Below, one piece after another: positions 22,690-31,642 of a DNA stretch of 64,000 bases (positions are counted from its first letter, which is position 1; every line of letters starts with the position of its first letter). This DNA comes from Clostridiales bacterium (GTDB lineage Bacteria; Bacillota; Clostridia; Saccharofermentanales; Saccharofermentanaceae): NCBI GenBank assembly GCA_017958365.1, contig JAGDCV010000047.1:1-64000 (forward strand). Direction: 5' to 3'. The position numbers and the translations under genes were made by a program. The notes beneath the pieces were generated by a model. That model worked only from the letters and a program-made list of their open reading frames with translations. It searched no databases and had not been told where the DNA came from.

Positions 22690-23953
22690 CAGGCTTTTCC
22701 TTCATCATCTTGTATAATTCTTCCGCCGCAAGTCTTGTCCTGGCGACGATGTCTTTCTTCTTAGGGAAGCAGTAGTACAGGCAGTCGTTTGTACCGATGC
22801 AGACTATATCGCCTATCTCATACCAGTAGTAATCGGAATAGACGCTGTAGCACGCCAGAGGTCCCTGCTCGTAGTGAAGTTCTCCTTCGCATCCGTCAAG
22901 TACGAAGCCTTCTCTCGTATGCTTCAACCTGCCCGAACCTACCATATAAAGTGCCTTAAAGTCAACGATAAGGCCGATATCGCACTCCGTATCAAGGGAG
23001 TAGGTGCCGTCTTCGAGTGACTTTCTTACCATCTGCCTTTCCCATGCATACCAGTCAGGAATGTGGGAGAAAATGGTCTCAAGTCCGTTCTTCGCATGAA
23101 GCCTGCCTAATGTGTCCATCTCGTATTCTGCGCCGCAATCGTGACAGATAAACGAGATCCCTTTGCCTTCGGTGTTGCCCTCCGACATGCAGTGGGGACA
23201 CTTGTAAAGTATGCGGTGAAGTCCGTCCGCGCGAAAATCTTCCGTAACCTCAACCTTGTTCTCCTCCTGCCACTTAAAGTAGTCAAAGGAGAAGGCATCA
23301 TCGAGAGCCTGGTTTATGTCCTTTATCTTGGTTGAAGCAAGTTCCTCCTGCGAGAACAGGCACCTCATCTCGGCAGTGACCTTTACGTCTCTTTTTTGCA
23401 GATTGTTGTAAAGCGGGTCGCGCGCGAAAGCTCCGTATGTGGTTATCATGACGATCGGCACCTTCAGGCGCTTGAACAGGACTCCCATTCTTCTCGGAAG
23501 TCTAGTTGCTGTACCATCAAAAGAGTAGCTTGCCTCGGGGTACAGAAGCACACTTGAGTTGTTGTGGTGAAGTGCATGGTCCATGTCGGATACCAGCGTT
23601 ATGTCTGTAACGAACTTGGAGGTGGGGATGCAGCCAATCTGACGCATGGCCCATTCTTTGCCGACGAGACCGTCTGACGTGCAGACGATGTTGAAGCGGC
23701 GGCCCTTAAGCATCTCGAATGCCATGACAAGGTCTATGAAGCTTGAGTGATTCATGAGTATGAGCCAGGGACCGTCGCCGGCCTTTTCCATGTCGACCTC
23801 ATTGTATGAGAAACCGACTTTCTTAAGTTCCCCTCTGGTTGCGATATTACCGATCCGCGCGAGAAGGCGGTTTTGCTTGTTCGGTTTCTTGTGGACGGGT
23901 CTTGGAAGATTCATCACTTCCCGGTATGACAGGTTCCTGGTCTTGATCTTCAT
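22658..23953 (-). CDS. PlsC-like acyltransferase fused to a zinc ribbon and C-terminal domain
   Basis: 431 residues. The N-terminal half has the acyltransferase signature: NHSSFID (His69, Asp74), a YPEAS block III, and VPIVMITTYGA block IV. After about residue 245 a zinc ribbon appears: Cys252-x2-Cys255 and Cys270-x2-Cys273 (CPHC and CHDC). The last 150 residues form an unfamiliar beta-rich domain. Known PlsC proteins are half this size, so the extra part is a distinct architecture. The gene starts 1 base after the kinase stop and overlaps the SGNH gene. Acceptor unknown; a lipid or surface glycan acyltransferase is likely. Confidence 0.75.
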   Translation of the reverse strand: MKIKTRNLSYREVMNLPRPVHKKPNKQNRLLARIGNIATRGELKKVGFSYNEVDMEKAGDGPWLILMNHSSFIDLVMAFEMLKGRRFNIVCTSDGLVGKEWAMRQIGCIPTSKFVTDITLVSDMDHALHHNNSSVLLYPEASYSFDGTATRLPRRMGVLFKRLKVPIVMITTYGAFARDPLYNNLQKRDVKVTAEMRCLFSQEELASTKIKDINQALDDAFSFDYFKWQEENKVEVTEDFRADGLHRILYKCPHCMSEGNTEGKGISFICHDCGAEYEMDTLGRLHAKNGLETIFSHIPDWYAWERQMVRKSLEDGTYSLDTECDIGLIVDFKALYMVGSGRLKHTREGFVLDGCEGELHYEQGPLACYSVYSDYYWYEIGDIVCIGTNDCLYYCFPKKKDIVARTRLAAEELYKMMKEKPDDKRKDTEEV

Positions 23954-23954
23954 G

Positions 23955-25133
23955 TTATCTGATCTTATCAGCCAGAGGCAGTATTATCTCTACCTCGACT
24001 TTATAAAGCCCTCCGTATTCGCTGCAGTTCATATTGTACTCTCCGCCGTACTTACGCACAGACCTCCTTATATTATATATGCCGAAGCCGTGATCAGGCG
24101 AGTTCTTTGAAGATTTGAATACGACCGTGTTAACTTTCTCAGCGCTCATGTTCCGCTCGACCATGAATATGAAATTGGAGTTCTTAAGAAACTCGAGCTC
24201 TATCCTTTTGTTCTCTGAAGTAAGGTCGTTTCCGTAGAGTCTGCTTACTGCCTCTATGGCATTATCGAGAAGATTAGAGAGTATGGTAACAAGATCCGCG
24301 GCTTCGATATTAAGACCTGCAAGATCACCTGTTATCGCAAGTTCGAGTCCGCGTTTGGAGGCTTTGGAACGTTTGTCTGCGATGATGGCATCTGCGATGT
24401 CGTTTCCGCTCCTGTAGGGAGGGGCGGTGTTATCTATCTCCTCGGATATCGAATCAAGATAACCAAGAAGACCTTCCCTGTCCGAATTCTCGGCCAGATT
24501 TCTTACTGCGAGCAGGTGATTCTTCATGTCGTGTCTAACGCGTCTTAATTCAAAATTGCTCTTCATCATGGCTTCGTAGTGCGAATTGCGGGAGTCAGAA
24601 AGCTTCTTGTCTATGAGCATTAGTTCCTTGTTGTATCTGTCCTGCGAGATCAGAGGTGTCAGTACGGCTATTAGGGAAGAGAGTATTCCAACCGTAAGAT
24701 AGCAAAGTGATGATGACAGATATGAATGTTCGTGTATGACCGATCCGCACAGAAAGTTGATCGTGAGTGTGAACAGATAAACGGAAAGGATGGCGCCTTC
24801 CTCCGGTACTACAGGATCGCGCCTGGAGCTACTAACGGCAGAGGGGATCATTATTAAGACAGCGGCAAGCGCACTTACCGGATAGAACATGAGATGGAGC
24901 ATCTGCTCGTCTCCGTACTGCTCAAGTGCGGTAAGAGCCCGGTGGAAGTCAAATGCGATCGTTAATACCGTTAATACGGCCAGCACGGCTGAAAATATCA
25001 GACGCATGATCTTTCCCGATTTAACGGATTCATTCAGAGTCTCTTTCCTTGCGTATATGTAATACCAGAGGATAAAGGAACCCGTAAGGACAAGAAGTAT
25101 GGTTATGAGAATGGCTAAGGCGTAAGAAGTCAT
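23955..25133 (-). CDS. GHKL sensor histidine kinase (AgrC-like)
   Basis: 392 residues. About six membrane helices fill residues 1-165. The phospho-acceptor box is RHDMKNHL (His201), then the GHKL ATPase with the N-box ILSNLLDNAIEA and G-box HGFGIYNIRRSV. This is the HATPase_c_5 branch of AgrC/FsrC/VirS, many of which sense peptides. Its ATG overlaps the LytTR regulator stop by 4 bases. The neighbours (M13 peptidase and FtsX-type ABC transporter) suggest it watches an envelope peptide. No AgrD- or AgrB-like gene is present. Confidence 0.9.
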   Translation of the reverse strand: MTSYALAILITILLVLTGSFILWYYIYARKETLNESVKSGKIMRLIFSAVLAVLTVLTIAFDFHRALTALEQYGDEQMLHLMFYPVSALAAVLIMIPSAVSSSRRDPVVPEEGAILSVYLFTLTINFLCGSVIHEHSYLSSSLCYLTVGILSSLIAVLTPLISQDRYNKELMLIDKKLSDSRNSHYEAMMKSNFELRRVRHDMKNHLLAVRNLAENSDREGLLGYLDSISEEIDNTAPPYRSGNDIADAIIADKRSKASKRGLELAITGDLAGLNIEAADLVTILSNLLDNAIEAVSRLYGNDLTSENKRIELEFLKNSNFIFMVERNMSAEKVNTVVFKSSKNSPDHGFGIYNIRRSVRKYGGEYNMNCSEYGGLYKVEVEIILPLADKIR

Positions 25134-25831
25134 CTTGCTGTCTTTCTCACATAATCGTATAGATCGTTCTTGAAGCCTTGCATGTACGACCTGCTGATGC
25201 CCACAACGCTTCCGTCATCGAGAACGGCTTCCTTATCACGGATCCTTCCGACATGAGCAAGGTTGATGGCGGAACAGCGGTGAACGCGTCTTATCGTATC
25301 GCATTCTTTATTGAAGAGCGTAATGGCATCGGTAAGCTTCATCCTCGTGGATATCGTTCCCGAAGCCGTGATTATCCTTACGTTGTTGTTATCCGATTCG
25401 ATGAACAGGACCTCGGAAGGAGCTACGAGTATCTCCTCTTTTTCCGACCTTATCAGGATGCCTTTCCTGCTTGCTTTCATTACCCGGATGTCCTCGAGTG
25501 TCTGCCTTAACTTACTGTCATCGACAGGTTTTTGAAGGAAGCGGTATGCGTTTACCTCATATCCTTCTATTGCCATTTCCGTGTGGCTTGTAAGAAAGAC
25601 AAGAGGGATATCCTTGTTGCTTTCGCGGATTATCCTCGCAGCGGACATTCCGTCCATGCCTTTCATCTCGATGTCAAGGAATATGAGGTCATACGACAGG
25701 GAGGATTCAAGCAGTTCTTCTGCACAGGAAAAAGGCTCAACTGTAACGTCGAGCCTTGGGATGATGCTTAATATCTTCTGTTCGAGATCTTTAAGAAAGA
25801 CCTTCTCATCATCGCATATAGCGATACGCAT
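25130..25831 (-). CDS. LytTR-family response regulator
   Basis: 233 residues. The receiver domain has the acidic pair Asp7/Asp8, phospho-acceptor Asp53 (IFLDIEMKGMDG) and conserved Lys in LQKPV. A LytTR DNA-binding domain fills residues about 135-230 (FIESDNNNVRI, RRVHRCSAINLAHV, ISRSYMQGFK). LytTR proteins bind 9-bp direct repeats spaced by two helical turns, and such repeats lie upstream of the M13 peptidase gene at the head of this operon (31151-31180). A GGGGG ribosome binding site precedes the ATG. Confidence 0.93.
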   Translation of the reverse strand: MRIAICDDEKVFLKDLEQKILSIIPRLDVTVEPFSCAEELLESSLSYDLIFLDIEMKGMDGMSAARIIRESNKDIPLVFLTSHTEMAIEGYEVNAYRFLQKPVDDSKLRQTLEDIRVMKASRKGILIRSEKEEILVAPSEVLFIESDNNNVRIITASGTISTRMKLTDAITLFNKECDTIRRVHRCSAINLAHVGRIRDKEAVLDDGSVVGISRSYMQGFKNDLYDYVRKTAR

Positions 25832-25863
25832 GGTTAATCCCCCAACTGCTTCCTCCCACTATA

Positions 25864-26538
25864 TTATCCAATGAGTTTACCGTTGTCGAGCCTTACGATC
25901 CTTGAACCGTACTCACTGTTTTTCTCAGAGTGAGTTACCTGAAGGATCGTCATTCCGTTTTCCTTGTTGATCCTGCCAAAAAGATCCATTATGTTCTCTC
26001 CGGAAGCCTTATCGAGGTTTCCGGTGGGCTCGTCTGCAAGGATGATCTCGGGTTCTCCGATGAGAGCTCTTGCAATTGCCACTCTTTGCTGCTGTCCGCC
26101 GGAAAGCTTCGCAGGCATTGCTTTTCCTTTGTCCGTAAGCTCCGTTATGTCGAGGATCTCATTGAGTTTCTTCTTTGTGTCCTCGTTGTATTTTCCTGCG
26201 ACTTTCAGGGGGAGGAGGATGTTGTCTTCTACGGTAAGGTTCTGGACAAGATTATAGAACTGGAATATGAATCCGATCTTGCCGAGTCTTAAGTCTGAAA
26301 GCTTATTCTCCTTGAGCTTTCCGATGTTGTTGCCGCAGACAACTATGTCTCCCGTGTAGATCCTGTCGAGTCCGCCTATGAGATACAGAAGAGTTGATTT
26401 ACCGGAACCTGAAGGTCCCATGAGTGATACGAATTCACCTTTCCGGATCGTGAGATCGGCACCTTCAAGGACCTTTACTTCGAGGTCTCCCTTACCGAAT
26501 GACTTGTATACCTTATCGACTGTAATTATCGTTTCCAT
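25864..26538 (-). CDS. ABC transporter ATP-binding protein (MacB/LolD type)
   Basis: 224 residues. Walker A GPSGSGKST (residues 41-49), the LSGGQQQRVAIARAL signature and Walker B IILADEPTGNLD mark the LolD/MacB/BceA group that pairs with FtsX-fold permeases. These complexes often act by mechanotransmission on envelope lipoproteins or peptides rather than by classic transport. Its partner is the permease gene 15 bases upstream. AAGGAG precedes the ATG. Confidence 0.95.
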   Translation of the reverse strand: METIITVDKVYKSFGKGDLEVKVLEGADLTIRKGEFVSLMGPSGSGKSTLLYLIGGLDRIYTGDIVVCGNNIGKLKENKLSDLRLGKIGFIFQFYNLVQNLTVEDNILLPLKVAGKYNEDTKKKLNEILDITELTDKGKAMPAKLSGGQQQRVAIARALIGEPEIILADEPTGNLDKASGENIMDLFGRINKENGMTILQVTHSEKNSEYGSRIVRLDNGKLIG

Positions 26539-26553
26539 TTTTGATTCTCCTTA

Positions 26554-29043
26554 TTATTCGTACTTCAGTTCTTCTGATATCTTCATCTTGCGAAGTTCCT
26601 TGAACGGGATCAGGGTGGTAAGCATGAATACGAACAGTATCAATGCGTAGTACTTGATCATCGATCCCGAATCGAATACCCCGTCCTTGAGGATATTCAG
26701 GTCTCCTTCCGTGATCACCTTAAGCAAGTGTCCCAGTATGTTGTAGAGTATGGGAGTTGCCAGTGCGGCAAACAGGGAAGACAGTCCGATCGAGAAGAGG
26801 CTCTCGAGGAAGATAAGCTTGTAAAGTTTCTTCCTTCCCAATGCCACCGAGTACAAAAGTGCAAGCTCTCTTTTACGTGTCATGAATCCGAGCGCCTGAT
26901 TACCGGCTATTCCGATGAGCGTAAGAGCTATGCTTCCGATGACTACCGCTACAAGAACACCGATGAGACCCTTCGACTGAGTCTCGTATTCTTCTATGAG
27001 ATCATTCATTGTCTTGATCTCGATGATTGAAGTCTGAGTGTTATTCTCGATAAGTTCCTTAACCAGTTCAGGATCGTCTGCATTTATCATGAGGTTTCCT
27101 AAGGCATGCTGGAACAGATGATCATACAGATCGCTGTTGATTATCACTGTGGACGTGGATATCATGGCCGTATCCGAAGTGTCCATGGTATCAGCGAGTG
27201 TAAGTACCAGGGTGCTCGGGAAATCTGTGTCAGGATTGAGTGTGATCTCTACCTCATCTCCAATTGATAATCCGAGACTATCTGCTTTGCTTTCGGAAAG
27301 GACAACTTCATTGTCAGCCAGTCCGAATCCTTCGGAAGGAAGATCCGTCAACAGACTGTGTTCCGTGTCGGATATGATCTGCAGATATGTGGAATTGGAT
27401 TCACCGATAGCTCCGTAAAGTGAAGTTGAGTAGATATAATCTGCAGCTTCAACCCCGTCGATATGAGTTACGAATCTGTAGTCGTGGTCCTCATCGCTCT
27501 GGTAAACCGTCACCAGAATGTTGCAGTTATAGTCAGGTGTTACGAGTTCCTTCTTCAACGTGGTTCCGATACTGCTTATAAGAAGCGACAGTATCATCGA
27601 GGTGATGCACAATACGGCAGTGCCCATTATTATCTTGTTCCTGGAAATATTCTCGGAAGCAAGCTGGGCTACCGGCATCTTATGCTTCCTGAACAGGGAA
27701 GACAAAAGCCTTGATGAGACTTTGATCATGTAGGGAACAAGAACTGCAAGAGCCGTTATGCCGGTGACAAGGGAAACTGCCAGCGTGATAAAGTTCTTGT
27801 TGAGAAATCCCGTTACGAGGCAGATGACAAGCAGGATGATTCCTGCATACATTCTTGTCCATGTATATTTGAACTCAGTGTCTTTGTTGTTGAAGATGAT
27901 GTCTCTTATCGGAGTCTTAACAGCCTTGAGAAGTTCGTAAAGCGGATAAGCACTCTCGATCAGTATTGCTCCAATGAATATAAACAGATAGACGTACCAG
28001 GGAGTGTTGCCTATGTAATCACCTGCATCGAATCTCTGACCGTCTGCGGACTGTAATGTAAACATGTTGGTGAACATTGATTCTTTGACACCCGAATATA
28101 ACAAAGATCCGACCGTTGTTCCGAGTAAAGCATACATTATGTTCTCGATAAGAAGAATGAATGCTGTCTTATTCCTTCTTACACCGAGGCTTCTCAGTGT
28201 TCCTATGACTGACATTCTCTCGTTTACGATCTTCTCTGCAAGACTCATTGTCACAAACACCACAAGAAGGAATGAGATCAGGAACAGAAGATAGAACAGG
28301 TTATTGATCTGTTCAATTCCGTCTGCTCTCATCATGTCATCCATGGACTGTATCTGAGCCTTCGGATCATTGCCCTTAAGCATCGTTACGACATCCTGCA
28401 CCTGATTGTCGTCGAGAACATCTATCATCCATATGGAATTCTCGATAGTGCGGGTACAGCTGATAAGTCTTGTGTTCTCGGGGGTTACTATGACGACATT
28501 ACCGTTTATGATCTGATTAGATACATCGATGATGTCTACGATGGTAAGCTCGATCTCATTCTCGTCCCTTGTCTCGAGGGTGATGGTATCACCGATATCC
28601 TTTCCGAAAGCATCAGCATAGTCACGGTTTATTATCGCCGTGGTATCGTCAATTGGTGCCGAATCGGGAAGCAGGGAAAGGGCATAGGCCTCGTTCATGT
28701 CAGTGAACGAGTAGACATCGATCGTTTCTTCAAAAGAATATGCGTAGAAGGTCGGATCCTTGGAGTATTCATACTCGCTCAGAAATGAGATTCCCACTTT
28801 GTTGATGGCGTATGAATCTTCCACGCCGTCAAGGATCTCATTTGATGATCCGGATACCAAGATATCCATCTTACCGACCATTTGCATGGCATAGCCCTTA
28901 AGAAGTGTCTGGATATTGTTGCTCATATCAAACGCCAGAAGAGCTGCAAAGCTTGCGAAAACAATGCAGACAAGAAGAACAAGAAGTCTTAACGGTCTGG
29001 CAAAGATGTTTTTAAGTGAATGTTTAATAATAATTCCCATCAA
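26554..29043 (-). CDS. FtsX-family ABC transporter permease
   Basis: 829 residues. One N-terminal helix (about 15-38) is followed by a large extracytoplasmic domain, an FtsX core with three helices (about 250-365), a middle helix pair (about 395-445), a second extracytoplasmic region and a second FtsX core (about 690-820). This duplicated layout is that of MacB-like/YtrF-like or BceB-related permeases. It would form the transmembrane part of the complex with the ATPase encoded just downstream. AAGGAG lies upstream of the ATG; it begins 10 bases after the M13 peptidase stop, so they share an mRNA. Confidence 0.9.
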   Translation of the reverse strand: MMGIIIKHSLKNIFARPLRLLVLLVCIVFASFAALLAFDMSNNIQTLLKGYAMQMVGKMDILVSGSSNEILDGVEDSYAINKVGISFLSEYEYSKDPTFYAYSFEETIDVYSFTDMNEAYALSLLPDSAPIDDTTAIINRDYADAFGKDIGDTITLETRDENEIELTIVDIIDVSNQIINGNVVIVTPENTRLISCTRTIENSIWMIDVLDDNQVQDVVTMLKGNDPKAQIQSMDDMMRADGIEQINNLFYLLFLISFLLVVFVTMSLAEKIVNERMSVIGTLRSLGVRRNKTAFILLIENIMYALLGTTVGSLLYSGVKESMFTNMFTLQSADGQRFDAGDYIGNTPWYVYLFIFIGAILIESAYPLYELLKAVKTPIRDIIFNNKDTEFKYTWTRMYAGIILLVICLVTGFLNKNFITLAVSLVTGITALAVLVPYMIKVSSRLLSSLFRKHKMPVAQLASENISRNKIIMGTAVLCITSMILSLLISSIGTTLKKELVTPDYNCNILVTVYQSDEDHDYRFVTHIDGVEAADYIYSTSLYGAIGESNSTYLQIISDTEHSLLTDLPSEGFGLADNEVVLSESKADSLGLSIGDEVEITLNPDTDFPSTLVLTLADTMDTSDTAMISTSTVIINSDLYDHLFQHALGNLMINADDPELVKELIENNTQTSIIEIKTMNDLIEEYETQSKGLIGVLVAVVIGSIALTLIGIAGNQALGFMTRKRELALLYSVALGRKKLYKLIFLESLFSIGLSSLFAALATPILYNILGHLLKVITEGDLNILKDGVFDSGSMIKYYALILFVFMLTTLIPFKELRKMKISEELKYE

Positions 29044-29053
29044 ATAAATCTCC

Positions 29054-31081
29054 TTACCATCTTGTTATTCTGTCTTCAGGTGCGACATACATGCCGTCGC
29101 CCTCTTCTACGCCGTAGATCTCATAAAAGGAGTCGAACAGCGGTACTACCGCATTTACACGTATCCTGTCCGGGCTGTGAACGTCCAGATACAGGTAATC
29201 CAAAGCGTTGTTCTTAGGCATTACGGATGCCCAAATACGGGCGTAACTCTCGAAGATCTCCTGTCTTTGTTCGTTGTTTGATGCCTGTCTTAATACGCAC
29301 TCGAGACCGCTTATGTCCGCAAGGTTCTCTCCGAGCGTAAGTTCACCGTCAACAGGGTGGATATCAAGGACCGTCTGTTCTGAATAGTACTGTGAGACGA
29401 GATCCGCCATCTGATCAAAGGCTTCACGGTCTTCCTGCGGCATCCATTCGGGGTTGTAGTTACCGTTCATGTCGAACAGCATTCCGTGATTGTCAAATGC
29501 GTGGGATATCTCATGTCCTACGACCGAGCCGATACCACCGAGGTTCTGCCAGTAAGTATTATCTGAACTGTAGAACGGATCGTTCATGATGGCTAATGTT
29601 ATGTTAATGGCATTCATGTCAGGCAGATAGCATGCGTTGACTATCTGGGGAGGCATGCCTTCGAAGCCGTTTCTCTCGATGCCGTTAATGAGTTTGTCCA
29701 TGTCCTTCTCATACTGTCTTATGTTCAAGTTATGAAGAGTATCAAAGGCCGAATGACCTATGATGTGCTCATCTTCAGGATCGACCTCGTGAGGTTCGTC
29801 GGCACCGATGTAGAATTCCATGTTGTTGAGTTTGTTTATGATGGCAGCCTTACCCTCATCGCTTAACCATTCACACTCGTTAATGATAACTATGTATTCA
29901 TCAACCAGGGCATGTGTTATGGCAGTAACATCTTCTACCGTCTCTTCGTCGTAGTAACGCTCTGCATACTCCTCTCCGAGTTGATCCTGGAACTGGGTCA
30001 TGATCGTATCAAGTGCATATCTGTCGTTGGAGAAGAGGAGCTCAGTGCCGCCGTATTCTTCAGGCAGCATGGATGAGAAGCTGTTGATAAAACTAAGAAG
30101 TGCGATATCCTGCCAAGCTTCAAGATTCTCCTCGATAAGAAGTGAATCGATAGTCTGAAGCTGTCCTTCTTCCCAAAGATATACTCCGTCCGCGGGATTG
30201 TCGGTAAGTCCCATCGTGCGCATGATGCCTTCCGAACCGACATTGGGACAAAGCTCATCTAACTCTTCGTTTGTTCTGTACAACGACAGCTTCATTGATT
30301 CGCCCCAGTCCTCTGAGATTATCTTGACCAGTTCAAGATCGGTACCGTTAGCGATATCCATGATTAGCGAAGCGTCACCAAGACTTCTTTCATCAGCCCC
30401 GGCCTCATCCATTCCGAAGTCGATAAGAAGCGACTTCATTCTGGTTGCTATGCTTTGTGCGTAATATCCGCCGTTTATTATCAATTCGAGCGAATCGCCC
30501 GTCGGACTTGTAAAGGGAACGATATTGATCGATCCTGCTGACGAATTTGCAAGGCTCGTGTCTATCCTTCCTCCGAACAGGGGATTAACTCCCCACTCGG
30601 AATAAAGCATTCCGCATACATCAAGATATTCGTCTATGGTTTGTGTGCCGAGGATCTGATCTGCAACATCGTTCATGTAGGCGATATCTTCGTCATTCAT
30701 AAAGTAGCCGCCGGTAGAAGCGTCAAGCAGCTGGTAATATGCATCGTAGATCAACTGCTCGTTAGATCCCGGAGCATACGAATCCCTGTTTCCGTCAACT
30801 ATCTCGTGAATGATCTGTTCGAGCTGATCGTCGAGCATCAATTGCAGGTCCGTGAACGATCCTGCGTTTCCGTCAGCCAGGGTGATGTCAGCATCATAAA
30901 GATACTGCGCATTGATGTATCCGTAGAAATCGTCCTGAGCCCGTATCGCGGATATGTCCTGTGCTTCCTCCAAGACTTCTCCTGTCTCGGACGGCTCGGT
31001 TTCTTCGGTAGTCTGCAAAGTGCAGCCGGATATGGCTACCGCCGATGCCAAAGCAAGTGAAATTAACTTCCCTTTTCTCAT
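29054..31081 (-). CDS. M13-family metallopeptidase lipoprotein (PepO/neprilysin-like)
   Basis: 675 residues. A lipoprotein signal with lipobox AISGC (Cys20) anchors it to the outer face of the membrane. The zinc site is HEISH (His523, Glu524, His527) with the third ligand in ENLADISGLE, as in neprilysin and PepO; NACYLPDMNAI stands for the substrate-binding NAYY motif. M13 enzymes cut peptides of up to about 40 residues. It heads an operon with an FtsX-type ABC pair and an AgrC/AgrA-like system. AAGGAG precedes the ATG, and a -10 box and LytTR-type repeats lie upstream. Confidence 0.93.
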   Translation of the reverse strand: MRKGKLISLALASAVAISGCTLQTTEETEPSETGEVLEEAQDISAIRAQDDFYGYINAQYLYDADITLADGNAGSFTDLQLMLDDQLEQIIHEIVDGNRDSYAPGSNEQLIYDAYYQLLDASTGGYFMNDEDIAYMNDVADQILGTQTIDEYLDVCGMLYSEWGVNPLFGGRIDTSLANSSAGSINIVPFTSPTGDSLELIINGGYYAQSIATRMKSLLIDFGMDEAGADERSLGDASLIMDIANGTDLELVKIISEDWGESMKLSLYRTNEELDELCPNVGSEGIMRTMGLTDNPADGVYLWEEGQLQTIDSLLIEENLEAWQDIALLSFINSFSSMLPEEYGGTELLFSNDRYALDTIMTQFQDQLGEEYAERYYDEETVEDVTAITHALVDEYIVIINECEWLSDEGKAAIINKLNNMEFYIGADEPHEVDPEDEHIIGHSAFDTLHNLNIRQYEKDMDKLINGIERNGFEGMPPQIVNACYLPDMNAINITLAIMNDPFYSSDNTYWQNLGGIGSVVGHEISHAFDNHGMLFDMNGNYNPEWMPQEDREAFDQMADLVSQYYSEQTVLDIHPVDGELTLGENLADISGLECVLRQASNNEQRQEIFESYARIWASVMPKNNALDYLYLDVHSPDRIRVNAVVPLFDSFYEIYGVEEGDGMYVAPEDRITRW

Positions 31082-31110
31082 TTCCCACTCTCCTTCATAT
31101 TGTTGAGCCT

Positions 31111-31116
31111 ACTATA
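31111..31116 (-). promoter_or_regulatory. -10 box of the M13 peptidase operon
   Basis: Minus-strand TATAGT, about 30 bases before the ATG. The -35 position (31134-31139) reads GAAGGG, a poor match, as expected for a promoter needing an activator. Confidence 0.55.
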
Positions 31117-31150
31117 ACCCTTTGCTTTGCACTCCCTTCGAAAATGTGGC

Positions 31151-31180
31151 GAATGGTACCGCGGGCGTTGTGAATGGCAC
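31151..31180 (-). promoter_or_regulatory. Pair of 9-bp direct repeats, likely LytTR regulator site
   Basis: On the minus strand GTGCCATTC (31180-31172) and GTACCATTC (31159-31151) are separated by 12 bases, a 21-bp period, the geometry recognised by AgrA-like LytTR dimers. The nearer copy ends about 11 bases before the weak -35 position of the M13 operon, where an activator would bind. Confidence 0.65.
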
Positions 31181-31209
31181 AAAAAAAGCGGACATTGCTG
31201 TCCGCTTCT
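31181..31209 (-). terminator. Terminator after the Tic20-like membrane protein gene
   Basis: AAGCGGACA (31186-31194) and TGTCCGCTT (31199-31207) form a 9-bp stem with a TTGC loop. On the minus strand the hairpin is followed by a run of T (seven A on the plus strand, 31181-31187). It ends the upstream unit just before the LytTR repeats. Confidence 0.92.
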
Positions 31210-31232
31210 TTAATATCAGTTCAAAAATGAGA

Positions 31233-31571
31233 TTATCTCAAGAACTCAAGCTTCTCGCCGATTACAGGTACTGTCCATGTGCTGTTCTGGCAAGCCTTAA
31301 CGATACCGATGATCGTAAATACGAAGAGGATCAGGCATCCGACAACGGATACGAGCTGACCTAAGAAAGGAACGATATTTACAAGACCGAATACAACATA
31401 GCAGATGCTGATAATGATACCGTTGTTAGCATGATTCCTTACATAAGGATTGTTCTTTTCAGGCTCAATCGTAAGACCCAATACCCAGAAGAAACCGACA
31501 TAGCATAATACGGCAATAAGCTTAGAATGATCAGGACGTGCGCCTGCAGACTGATTATTTGTGTTCTCCAT
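31233..31571 (-). CDS. DUF4870/Tic20-like small membrane protein
   Basis: 112 residues with three membrane segments (about 18-35, 50-68 and 70-92). HSKLIAVLCYVGFFW and NNPYVRNHANNG fit the DUF4870 (Tic20-like) family of small bacterial membrane proteins of unknown role. A GGAGG ribosome binding site lies about 7 bases before the ATG. It is a single-gene unit with its own terminator. A perfect palindrome (31608-31620) lies in its promoter. Confidence 0.8.
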   Translation of the reverse strand: MENTNNQSAGARPDHSKLIAVLCYVGFFWVLGLTIEPEKNNPYVRNHANNGIIISICYVVFGLVNIVPFLGQLVSVVGCLILFVFTIIGIVKACQNSTWTVPVIGEKLEFLR

Positions 31572-31600
31572 TCAAAACACCTCCATAACAAATATTTTTT

Positions 31601-31620
31601 ATCATACCACATATTATGTG
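31601..31620 (-). promoter_or_regulatory. -10 box and palindrome upstream of the Tic20-like gene
   Basis: Minus-strand TATGAT (31606-31601) is a candidate -10. The perfect palindrome CACATA-T-TATGTG (31608-31620) lies directly upstream, in the spacer, where a bound repressor would block RNA polymerase. Regulator unknown. Confidence 0.4.
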
Positions 31621-31642
31621 AAATCCACACAAAAATATGCTA

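Noticed and set aside
23955-25831. Full agr-type quorum-sensing locus
   Set aside because: The kinase and regulator are of that type, but no AgrB peptidase and no short peptide gene occur in the small gaps (all under 40 bases) or at the head of the operon.
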